From DATFXM01 sp035315885 (lineage in GTDB: Bacteria > Acidobacteriota > Blastocatellia > UBA7656), in NCBI GenBank assembly GCA_035315885.1, contig DATFXM010000142.1:1-63179 (forward strand): a DNA stretch of 63,179 nucleotides, in the 5' to 3' direction. Below are positions 35,914-43,871 of the stretch, in pieces. The translations under genes were made by a program, and so were the position numbers. Numbering within the stretch: position 1 is the first letter of the stretch; every line of letters starts with the position of its first letter. The notes under the pieces were generated by a model, which worked only from the letters and a program-made list of their open reading frames with translations, was not told the origin of the DNA and made no database searches.

Positions 35914-36714
35914 ATGGTCGAGATTATCGTTATTGGAAATGAAGTCCTCCTTGGCATCGTGCAGGACACGAATTCGAGCTATTTGTGCCGAACGGTGCGA
36001 GGACTAGGTGGAGGTGTGTCCCACATCGCGATAGTTGGGGACGATATCGACGCGGTCGCAAGCGAGATCCAGTCTTCAATTACACGGCGCGCGAAACTGA
36101 TCTTCACATGCGGTGGGCTCGGGCCGACTGATGACGACCTGACCCTGCAGGCTGTAGCTTTTGCCTCAAACAAGAAACTGCAGGTCAACTCTGATGCGAG
36201 AGAGATGGTATCGCGCCGTTACGCGGAGCTGGCCAAGGCCGGCTTTGTAGATGACCCGGTGTTGACGGAGACGCGATTGAAAATGGCTACGTTGCCCGAC
36301 GGCGCAAAGCCGTTGGCGAATCCGATCGGCGCCGCGCCCGGTATGATGCTCGAAGCTGATGGCTGCAGGATTATCTCTCTGCCGGGAGTTCCCGCTGAGC
36401 TTCAGTCCATCGTTGAGGGTCCACTACAGCCTTTTTTGGCGGAGAGCTTTAACGGGGCGAGTTATCGCGAACGCGAGATCAACGTAACTAGCGGCGATGA
36501 ATCGGTGCTGGCGCCAATTCTGCGAACGGTCTCTGAAAACAATCCGGACGTGTACGTGAAGTCACGAGCGCTTCGCTTCGGCCCCGAGAAGAGCTTTCGA
36601 ATACTTATCTCGACAACGGCACCGGCAGCATCAGACGCCGAGAGGAGAATCGAAAGGGCGATCGACTACCTGAGAACTGCGCTCGCTGAGAGAGGAGTGA
36701 CAATTGTAGATTGA
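35914..36714 (+). CDS. CinA N-terminal (MoCF/COG1058) domain protein, no amidase domain
   Basis: The 266-residue protein is the COG1058 half of CinA, a MogA/MoaB-like fold with ADP-ribose pyrophosphatase activity in characterised relatives. Visible are EIIVIGNEVLLGIVQDTNSSYL, FTCGGLGPTDDDLT (substrate loop), NPIGAAPGMMLEADG and SLPGVPAELQSIVEGPLQPFL. The C-terminal nicotinamide-nucleotide amidase domain (about 150 residues) of full CinA is absent. ATG 35914 is preferred over the adjoining TTG 35911. The stop TGA opens a TGAGGAGATGAGG purine repeat. Confidence 0.9.
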   Translation: MVEIIVIGNEVLLGIVQDTNSSYLCRTVRGLGGGVSHIAIVGDDIDAVASEIQSSITRRAKLIFTCGGLGPTDDDLTLQAVAFASNKKLQVNSDAREMVSRRYAELAKAGFVDDPVLTETRLKMATLPDGAKPLANPIGAAPGMMLEADGCRIISLPGVPAELQSIVEGPLQPFLAESFNGASYREREINVTSGDESVLAPILRTVSENNPDVYVKSRALRFGPEKSFRILISTTAPAASDAERRIERAIDYLRTALAERGVTIVD

Positions 36715-36802
36715 TGAGGAGATGAGGGTGGGAACTCGGGAAGCTTTGCGTCTTTGCGGCATTTTGCGTGAAACCCGAATCTGGAATGTGATCGGGGACA
36801 AA
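36715..36802. repeat. Dispersed repeat: purine track plus TTTGCG...GTGAAACC unit
   Basis: After a short GATGAGG track, 36745-36802 carry CGTCTTTGCGGCATTTTGCG, GTGAAACCCGAAT and a GTGATCGGGGACAAAG block. The same ordered blocks recur at 42127-42200 and, partly, at 61745-61850. Confidence 0.7.
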
Positions 36803-36843
36803 GCACGAGTTGTCCCGCAGTTGGTGAAGATCAACTTGGAGTT

Positions 36844-38871
36844 TCACGCGAAGCCTCGGAAAGACCGCAAAGCACGACGGAAAAGAACCGTGACTGAAAC
36901 CAGTGACACCGAAGCGAACACCAACAGGAAATAATGAATGCCAAGAATGTACTTGTACTCGGTGCTCAGTGGCGAATGAATCACCAGATAGTAAACCGGT
37001 ACTCCCAGTAGCACTGCGATCGCCCGACCTCGACCGCCAATCACCAGAAACGCCAGACCCACCACAATCAATGGAATCATTCTTGAAGTAGTGAAAAGGT
37101 TCTTCTGAAAGAACCTGACAACCGATCTCGGATATCGCGTCCAGAAGTGACGGGTCGCGCCTGTTTCGTAGAGCTCTACGCTCGAAACTTCTGTGACCGG
37201 AACCGGCACCGCCCCGTTGTTACTCACCACGAATCGAACCTCCGACCGATTTCCACTCGCGAAAGCAAGAAGCACCTCTCTCGGTTCCGGCTCACTACCC
37301 TGATCCGAAACAAGATCAGTGCCGCGTTTTCGCCGGGCGCCTCTTCGTTCCGCGTGATCGTCCTCGGCTATAGAATCCGATGCAAGTGCAACTTTGCGAT
37401 CAGCCGAAGTCACTTTGATCGCGGCGTTCCCCTGTTCGATCGCGACTTTGAATGCCGCGACATAATCGGTCCGCGGCCGCACGGCAATCGCAGCCGTGGC
37501 GAACTGATCACCAAACACAGTGCTGTCGCCTACTATTCGAAGAGCATCGCGTCCAGTCTGGATTGATGTCCGGGCATCCGGAGTCAGAAACGCATCATCA
37601 TTCGCCAACGACAATCCCCGGCCGGCCCATACTGATCGACCGTAGTCCGGACTTAGATGTGTGGTCGGAGGTTCCGAAGAGACTATCGGCACCTTTGACG
37701 TTGTGAACGGCCAGTCGCCCATTCCTGAATCGTTGTACCTCAGCATGAACAGTGAGCGCCGAAACATCGCACCTAGAAACCAGCGAGGATTCGAGCGAAT
37801 CACCGCAAGACCTCGCGCGTACCGATTTTGATCCCGTTCGATTCCGTCGGGCACCCACGGATTTCCGGCATAGTCCGGACGGTCGTACCATTGGGCGTCT
37901 TTCAGCGCCGCGTCTCGATCGGTTTTCGGCATCCCGAACCTGTCTGCCTTGTCAAAGTCAGCGATGCCCACCGCAAGATTTTCGCCACCCGCAATCGAAA
38001 TCGGTATGAAGTGATGGAACAACACCCTGTTTCTGATAGTGATCGGCGATACAACCAGCACCGTCGCAGCAACCAGCGCGGAGGCGTAAAAAACACGCCG
38101 CCGGTTGACCACCAGAAAAACGACCGCTGCAAGCACTGGCGCAAGCAGCAATCCGTTTGCGCGCAGCCAACAGGACCCTCCAAGGAGAGCGCCCGCCAGC
38201 GCAAACCTGGTTAGTGCCGGACGTTCGATGCCCGCGACAATCAGTAGGACTGCGATGAGAATTGGAAGAACAGGCAGAGTGTCAGGAGACAACCAAACCG
38301 AGTAGTAAGCAAAATGCGGTGAAAGTCCGACCAGAACCCCCGATGTCACTGCAATCGAAGTCGTAAACAGTCGCGCAGCGATCAAAAAAACAAGAACAGC
38401 GGAAATCGCATCGAGAATGATCTGCGCGAGTCTGATTTTCTGATCCCCTTCTCCGAACATCGCATAGATTACCGCGATCATCATTGAATAGCCGGGCGGG
38501 TGAAGTATCAGTCGTCCATCTCCCGGGTCTACCGTTCCATTTGGATACAGGATGCCGCCATCGTTCAACATCCGTTTCGCCTCGCTCTTGTAGAGCCGGG
38601 CCATCGTCTCGCCCTGAGGAAGCGCAGGCAGAGTGTCTTGCCACTGCATCAATCGAGTTCCCAAAGCGACTACAAATATCGAACAACAGGCTGCAAGCAC
38701 TAAGCGATGCGACGCTTTCGCGCCGCTCTTCGGGGGTTCTGCTATATACCGTGAAATCCAAAGTCGGATGCGGCTGAAAACTGTGGACTTTGTCGAGCTG
38801 GCAGGATTCGATGGAGGTTCAAATGAGACTTCGCTTGCGCGAGGGGAGTCTTCGGAAACCGTGGTTGGCAT
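36844..38871 (-). CDS. PMT/ArnT-like membrane glycosyltransferase (GT-C), paralogue 1
   Basis: The 675-residue protein is a polyprenyl-phosphate-sugar-dependent GT-C transferase of the GT39/GT83 type. It has about ten membrane helices in the first 270 residues, with ILHPPGYSMMIAVIYAMFG as the PMT_2 signature region and GGSCWLRANGLLLAPVL. A periplasmic domain of about 260 residues follows (from GIADFDKADRFGMPKTD), then two or three C-terminal helices. It is homologous throughout to the gene at 39285. Targets may be secreted proteins or lipids; nothing in the sequence decides. It is the downstream member of the minus-strand pair. Confidence 0.85.
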   Translation of the reverse strand: MPTTVSEDSPRASEVSFEPPSNPASSTKSTVFSRIRLWISRYIAEPPKSGAKASHRLVLAACCSIFVVALGTRLMQWQDTLPALPQGETMARLYKSEAKRMLNDGGILYPNGTVDPGDGRLILHPPGYSMMIAVIYAMFGEGDQKIRLAQIILDAISAVLVFLIAARLFTTSIAVTSGVLVGLSPHFAYYSVWLSPDTLPVLPILIAVLLIVAGIERPALTRFALAGALLGGSCWLRANGLLLAPVLAAVVFLVVNRRRVFYASALVAATVLVVSPITIRNRVLFHHFIPISIAGGENLAVGIADFDKADRFGMPKTDRDAALKDAQWYDRPDYAGNPWVPDGIERDQNRYARGLAVIRSNPRWFLGAMFRRSLFMLRYNDSGMGDWPFTTSKVPIVSSEPPTTHLSPDYGRSVWAGRGLSLANDDAFLTPDARTSIQTGRDALRIVGDSTVFGDQFATAAIAVRPRTDYVAAFKVAIEQGNAAIKVTSADRKVALASDSIAEDDHAERRGARRKRGTDLVSDQGSEPEPREVLLAFASGNRSEVRFVVSNNGAVPVPVTEVSSVELYETGATRHFWTRYPRSVVRFFQKNLFTTSRMIPLIVVGLAFLVIGGRGRAIAVLLGVPVYYLVIHSPLSTEYKYILGIHYFLLVFASVSLVSVTVLFRRALRSFRGFA

Positions 38872-39284
38872 TGCCGTCTGCTAGATGGCACGTCACAACC
38901 CAACGGCTAAACCGCGGGCTGCCGTCCGGTCTGACAGACAGGCACGAAAATCCTGGGCACGCAAAAAATTCTAGCGCGGAAAATGCCCGGCGCTCTTGCG
39001 CTCTGGAAGACGATTAAAAGTTTTTTGTGACTTTTTCGATTTTCCCGCCGTCTAACAACCCAAGACCATCGCACCTAGCTGTCGTGATGGTTTTACTGGG
39101 CTCGCAGCCCCAAGGCTTGCCAGGCATGGGTTGCGAGCCATCATCTCTTAGACTTCGACTACCGACGATCGGACGATTGAGAGATAAGATATCGTGGTCT
39201 AATAAAAGAGGCCTGAGTCGATAACCGAGCCGCCGGTCTCATGAAGATAATAGAGTAGATACCCTCAATCCCGGAGACGCCGGA
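38872..39284. other. 413-bp gap between the two PMT-like genes
   Basis: No gene is supported here. It holds a structured hairpin region (39086-39142), and A/T-rich tracts near 38966 and 39020 that could belong to a minus-strand promoter for the gene ending at 38871, though no clear -35/-10 pair is seen. Confidence 0.7.
39086..39142. repeat. Composite inverted repeat
   Basis: GGCTCGCAGCCC (39099-39110) and GGGTTGCGAGCC (39128-39139) are inverted, with one G-T exception, and GATGG (39086-39090) pairs with CCATC (39138-39142) outside or in competition. It lies downstream of the minus-strand gene at 39285 and may be a 3'-end hairpin. Confidence 0.55.
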
Positions 39285-41351
39285 TTATAGCACAAGGGCG
39301 TCGCGCTTCAACCGGAGTCTCACGAGCTCCAAAATTCGGCGACAACCGTAAACAAAAACGCGAACCATTGTACAAATAGCAGCCGCTGCCACTACAAACA
39401 GAAAGTAGTGGATGACTACCGTGTACCGGTACTCGGTGTGAAGCGTCGACTGGAACGTGAGGTAATACAAGGGGACGATCAGAATCGCAATTAATGCATA
39501 CCAGCGTCGAGCCGTTGCAGCAAGCAGGGCCCCGACCGCCACTAGAAGCAGCATTCTCACCGTAGTGAAAAGATTCCTCTGAAGGCCTCGCACGAGAGGT
39601 CTGACAAATCGTGTCCACAGCCCCGGGGTCGGGCCAACAGCGTGGAGCCGTGCGGTCCCGATCTGAACTACGGGACGCATTGTGCCGCCTCCGTTGTTAG
39701 CAATGACCAGCAGCGCTTCCGATCGAGCGCCTGACGCGAACGGGATTTCGAACGTCCGAAGCGCAGCGCCGGGGTCATCGACATCCGGGGAATCGGCGGC
39801 ATGTTCTCTCATCTTGAGCCGGGCGCGATGCTTCGCCGCCCGGCGCGGATTTGGCTCCTTAACGATGAGCGGCGCGGTGCCCAGCGAAATGCGCCGGTCA
39901 GAGCTGGTGATCTTCGCCGCGGTCCCTCCGCGTACGTTGCGAGCATCGAGGCGTAGCACGTAGTCCGTCTGTGGACGGATTGGAATGGGGTCGCTTGCGG
40001 ACAAATCTCCGAATTGCGACTGATCCCCGATGATTTCGAGCACCGACTGGTTTGGCGAACAGACAGCTTCGGCTTGAGGCGCCAGTTTTGTGCTTCGATC
40101 ATTCAACTCGGCTGCGGTAGCGGTCCAGTCCGCATCGAGGTATTGCTCCGGCTCTAGCCGATGACCAAACGCTGGCTCTGAGGATATGACCGGAGCCCGA
40201 GAGATGACCGAGGTCGGAGTCGTGCCGTACGAGTCGTTGTAGCGCAGCATCGACCCCGCCCGGCGAATCATCACTCCTGCAAACCAAACAGGGTTGTCTC
40301 GCACAACCGCTCCCGCCCTCGCCAACCTGGCACGATCTCGTTCTACGCCATCCGGAACCCAGATATTCGAATCGTAGTCCGGCCGATTGTGCCATTCGGC
40401 GTCCTTGTGTTTTGCCTGAAGGTCGCTTGACGGCATTCCGAACCGATCTCCCAGATCGTAATCCGCGATGCCCTCCGCCATAGTGATGCCCGCACCAAGC
40501 GAGAGTGGGATGAATCGATGGTAGACAACCCAGTTTCGTATCGTGATGGGACTGATCGTCGCCGCAGTCGCTGCCAGAATCGCACCGGCGAAAAAAAGCT
40601 TTCGTCGTGCCGGCGCCAGTAGCGGCATCGCGAGCGCGATCGCCGGCGAGAGCAACAGGGCGTTGGCTCTCAACCAGCACGAAATTCCGATCAGCACTCC
40701 TGCGGCCAGCGCATGCCACACTCGAAGTTTTTCGCGCCCGCGAGCCAGGAGAAAGACCGCAAGCAGGAGCGGAGGGATGGCAAGCGTTTCGGGTGTCAGC
40801 CACAGGCTGTAATACGCCAGATGCGGTGACAGTGCTGCGAGCACCCCTGCGACAGCGCCGATTTCGGGACGAAATAGTCTGCCGCCGACCAGACAGACCA
40901 GCAAAGCCGATAGCGAATCGCACAACAACTGAATGAAGCGGAGTTGCCAGTGACCCATTCGAAGGACCTTATCTTCGCCGAGCACGTAAAGGAGCATCGC
41001 ATAGCCCGGCGGATGCAAAATCATCCTTGCGTCCTGATCCTGAGGCGGGGTCGACGGAAAAAGTATTCCGTCCTCTCGCATCCGAGCTGTTTCCCTCAAA
41101 TAGTCTTTGATCAGCGCAGTACTGAGGCTTCCGCCTTTATCTATTTCCGCGTGTGCGTCGCTGAGATGCAACAACCTGACACCAGTCGCAAGGAGAAACA
41201 CGAACGCGCAGACAGCGATAAGCGTAGTGCGGCCGGTGGTCGCGCGGTCGCTGGTAGGGTGGTCGACAGCGTTGGCACGTCCGGAGAGATAGTCTCCCAG
41301 TGCATTGACAGTCGTGCGCAGCAATGGCGTTCTTTGGAAGGCATTCGCCAT
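39285..41351 (-). CDS. PMT/ArnT-like membrane glycosyltransferase (GT-C), paralogue 2
   Basis: The 688-residue protein has the same plan as its neighbour at 36844: N-terminal helices with ILHPPGYAMLLYVLG and GISCWLRANALLLSPAIA, a periplasmic segment starting GIADYDLGDRFGMPSSD with YDSNIWVPDGVERD, a beta-rich middle (about residues 400-560) and C-terminal helices. The periplasmic part holds a region resembling a carbohydrate-binding or membrane-adjacent beta domain. The pair arose by duplication and both copies remain intact. The order of the two along the strand and the 413-bp gap suggest separate transcripts. Confidence 0.85.
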   Translation of the reverse strand: MANAFQRTPLLRTTVNALGDYLSGRANAVDHPTSDRATTGRTTLIAVCAFVFLLATGVRLLHLSDAHAEIDKGGSLSTALIKDYLRETARMREDGILFPSTPPQDQDARMILHPPGYAMLLYVLGEDKVLRMGHWQLRFIQLLCDSLSALLVCLVGGRLFRPEIGAVAGVLAALSPHLAYYSLWLTPETLAIPPLLLAVFLLARGREKLRVWHALAAGVLIGISCWLRANALLLSPAIALAMPLLAPARRKLFFAGAILAATAATISPITIRNWVVYHRFIPLSLGAGITMAEGIADYDLGDRFGMPSSDLQAKHKDAEWHNRPDYDSNIWVPDGVERDRARLARAGAVVRDNPVWFAGVMIRRAGSMLRYNDSYGTTPTSVISRAPVISSEPAFGHRLEPEQYLDADWTATAAELNDRSTKLAPQAEAVCSPNQSVLEIIGDQSQFGDLSASDPIPIRPQTDYVLRLDARNVRGGTAAKITSSDRRISLGTAPLIVKEPNPRRAAKHRARLKMREHAADSPDVDDPGAALRTFEIPFASGARSEALLVIANNGGGTMRPVVQIGTARLHAVGPTPGLWTRFVRPLVRGLQRNLFTTVRMLLLVAVGALLAATARRWYALIAILIVPLYYLTFQSTLHTEYRYTVVIHYFLFVVAAAAICTMVRVFVYGCRRILELVRLRLKRDALVL

Positions 41352-41363
41352 TGAAGTTGAAGG

Positions 41364-42002
41364 TCAGATGATCAGTTGTTGTGGCTCTTGTTCAGGCCAG
41401 GGAGAAAACAGGCTGACATAGCGGATGTAACTGCGGGGATCGGCTCCGGGTCTGAGCATATGAGCTTCGACGGCGTCGCGAACGTATTTGAGGGCTCGAA
41501 CGATGTCCGAATGTTTTGGTCTGAAATCCGGAGCCTCGTTGTCGAATCCCTTTGACAGGCTCTCTCGTATTCGGCGGCTCAAATCGGATACTCGGCCGTC
41601 GGCCTCGCGATGTTCGTAGATCAAGCCACTTGCCTGTGTGTCGAGGTTCTTGATCGCATTCTCGACGGCGGCAAGGACTTCGTAGTCCTTGAGGTCTTCG
41701 ATGGCGGCGCCTTGCAAGCCACGGCACGCATCAACTATGGCGCGATCAGTCAGATAAGCCGCAGCCATCGCCAATTGGGAAAGCCCGAGGTCGAGCTTGC
41801 CGCCGGCTCTGGCTTCCTTGAGTCGAAGTTCTGCTTCGCGGTCGCGAGATTCCGCGCGCGCTGACCGCAAGTATTCGCATGAGTCCGGGCAAGCAATCTT
41901 GATCATTCGCTCGCTTGCACAGCAGACAGCGCAGATGCGAGTTCTGAGGGCAGGACAATATCGCTTCGCCGAACGTTTATTGCATCTGATGCAGAGATTC
42001 AT
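41364..42002 (-). CDS. Cys-rich zinc-finger-like hypothetical protein
   Basis: The 212-residue protein starts with a compact cysteine cluster: C4, C7, C16, C24, C27, C28, C38 and C42, a treble-clef or HIT-like zinc site. The remaining part is helical (LSQLAMAAAYLTDRAIVDACRGLQGAAIEDLKDYEVLAAVENAIKNLD), with no known catalytic motif. It ends 12 bp before the start of the PMT-like gene at 41351, so the two probably share a transcript. I do not recognise the family; such proteins appear as conserved unknowns in Acidobacteriota. Confidence 0.8.
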   Translation of the reverse strand: MNLCIRCNKRSAKRYCPALRTRICAVCCASERMIKIACPDSCEYLRSARAESRDREAELRLKEARAGGKLDLGLSQLAMAAAYLTDRAIVDACRGLQGAAIEDLKDYEVLAAVENAIKNLDTQASGLIYEHREADGRVSDLSRRIRESLSKGFDNEAPDFRPKHSDIVRALKYVRDAVEAHMLRPGADPRSYIRYVSLFSPWPEQEPQQLII

Positions 42003-42045
42003 TGAGAAGAAAACCAGACCCGTGAAAAGGAATCGAGAATGTTAA

Positions 42046-42256
42046 ACCAATGGCCCGGGAGCGTGGAAGGGAGAGATGAAGGGATGAGGGGAAAGGAGGC
42101 GAAGGGGAGAAGGGGGCAGAAGCGCCTTTGCGTCTTTGCGAATCTTTGCGGCCTTTGCGTGAAACCTGAATTCAGCGTGATCGACAGTGGGGACAAAGGG
42201 CTATATCCTTTCACGCAACGATCGGAAAAGACTCAGAACTCAGAACTCAGAACTTT
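42046..42256. repeat. Purine track, TTTGCG repeat and ACTCAGA heptamers
   Basis: Within the 244-bp gap, 42056-42120 are AAGGGAGAGATGAAGGGATG-type purine repeats, 42127-42200 a copy of the TTTGCG/GTGAAACC dispersed unit, and 42231-42256 about three CTCAGAA heptamers that run into the 3' end of the thioredoxin-NHL gene. Confidence 0.75.
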
Positions 42257-43731
42257 ATCTCCACTGTCTCGACGTGCCTGCTTTCGAGATCGACAGTCCT
42301 AATCGCATTGTTGTTGGTATCGGCTACGTACAACTTCCCGAACGCGACACTCACCCCGGCGGGTTCATCAAATGCCGCGCTTGAGCCCTCTCGAAAAGCT
42401 CCTTCGCCGGTTCCGGCAAAAGTCTCCGAGGTTCGCAGCGACGGCGAGATCCGCTTGATCTTGTTGTTGTAGGTGTCGGCCACGTAGAGCCACCCATCGT
42501 AGTACACGATGCCGAGCGGATGCTGAAGCCGAACCTCAGCCCCCTGACCGTCGCGATCTCCAAACTCGAACAGATCTTCGCCAACGATCGTTTCAACTCG
42601 TCCCGCTGGATCCAGATCAGCCGAACGAATCGAGCTGACTTCGCTGTCGGCGAAATACAGTTTCTCTCCATCGCTGGTGATCCCCGAAGGCTGTGCCAAC
42701 CAGGCATCCACTAGTGCACCATCGCGTCGCCCCTCTCGACCTGAACCGGCGTACGGGGTGATGCCCCCAGTGGCTGGATTCATCTGCCAAAGCTGGTGCG
42801 GTCCGGCCATGGCTATGTACAGGATTCCCTTCTGAAGCGTGAGATCCCAGGGCGAGTTCAACGCGATCTGCAGCGCTTGCCCGCCAAACGTGACGTAGAC
42901 TCTTGACTGCTGGCCCGTGCCGGCAATGGTCGAGACCGCCTTCTTTCTGAAGTCGACGGCGCGAATTGCGTGGTTCTCAGTGTCGGCAACGTACAAAACA
43001 TTCGCGTCCCGATCAAAAGCCATGCCCTGGGGATGATTAAACGCGGAACTCTCGAAGCTACCGTCGGTCAGGCCGATTTCTCCACTGCCGATGACTTCTC
43101 TTACGGTTGAATCGTCGAGTGCAAGCACGACTATTCGATTGTGATTCGAGTCCGCGATGAACAACTGTCGAGTTTGTTCATCGGCAACCACCTTGCCGGG
43201 AAACGACAGAATTGATGAGTGGACGTGTTGCCTTTCTGACTCGAGGCGGAGAGGCTGGCGATCAATGAGTTTCTTCGCGTCGAACGACTTGATCATTTCA
43301 CCGATGTATTGCTCCAACGAATTGTAGTCCCCTTCGCCTTCTATCCTTCCCACTACCTTACCGAGTGGATCTATAAGCATCAGAGTCGGCCAGGCTCGTA
43401 CCGTGTATTCCTGCCAGACCCTCATGTCGCGGTCATTCACTACGGCGTGATCAATCTCGTACCGAAGGATCGCCTGACGAATGTTTTCAGTCTCGCGTTC
43501 ACCGCTGAACTTAGCCGAATGTACACCGATCACCACCAGCTCATTCGGATAGTTGTGCTCTAGCTTTTTCAGATCAGCGAGGACGTGCATGCAGTTGATG
43601 CAGCAGTAGGTCCAGAAGTCGAGGAGGATGATCTTGCCGCGCAGCTCGCGAATGCTGAGTGGGCGGTCGGTGTTGAGCCACTCGAGGCCCTGGGGAAACT
43701 CCGGGGCGTTTACTTTGCCAGCGTACTCCAT
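42247..43731 (-). CDS. Thioredoxin-like domain fused to NHL repeat propeller (NHLRC2-like)
   Basis: The 494-residue protein has an N-terminal thioredoxin fold with LLDFWTYCCINCMHVL, redox pair C44 and C47, and a cis-Pro in WPTLMLID. From about residue 175 at least five NHL repeats follow, e.g. VVADEQTRQLFIADSNHNRIVVL, GMAFDRDANVLYVADTENHAIRAVD and GIVYYDGWLYVADTYNNKIKRI, forming a beta propeller. No signal peptide is seen, so it is probably cytoplasmic. The architecture matches NHL-repeat-containing protein 2. Client proteins are unknown. The last codons lie in a heptamer repeat. Confidence 0.92.
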   Translation of the reverse strand: MEYAGKVNAPEFPQGLEWLNTDRPLSIRELRGKIILLDFWTYCCINCMHVLADLKKLEHNYPNELVVIGVHSAKFSGERETENIRQAILRYEIDHAVVNDRDMRVWQEYTVRAWPTLMLIDPLGKVVGRIEGEGDYNSLEQYIGEMIKSFDAKKLIDRQPLRLESERQHVHSSILSFPGKVVADEQTRQLFIADSNHNRIVVLALDDSTVREVIGSGEIGLTDGSFESSAFNHPQGMAFDRDANVLYVADTENHAIRAVDFRKKAVSTIAGTGQQSRVYVTFGGQALQIALNSPWDLTLQKGILYIAMAGPHQLWQMNPATGGITPYAGSGREGRRDGALVDAWLAQPSGITSDGEKLYFADSEVSSIRSADLDPAGRVETIVGEDLFEFGDRDGQGAEVRLQHPLGIVYYDGWLYVADTYNNKIKRISPSLRTSETFAGTGEGAFREGSSAAFDEPAGVSVAFGKLYVADTNNNAIRTVDLESRHVETVEIKF

Positions 43732-43812
43732 CTGGAAGACCCCTCAGTATTCGTCGCTGTCCCTTGGCTGCTATCCCGTCGACTAATCTTGCCCCTGCGG
43801 CACTGCACGCAA

Positions 43813-43852
43813 CCGAATGCATTCGCAGGAGGCACTCGCCGAATGTATTCGC
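43813..43852. repeat. Direct repeat of a 14-bp palindrome-containing site
   Basis: CCGAATGCATTCGC (43813-43826) and CCGAATGTATTCGC (43839-43852) are spaced 26 bp start to start in the 140-bp gap between cofH and the thioredoxin-NHL gene. CGAATGCATTCG is self-complementary. They lie 80-120 bp upstream of the thioredoxin-NHL start and could be an operator pair. Confidence 0.5.
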
Positions 43853-43871
43853 ATGGAGAGGCGCTGATTGG

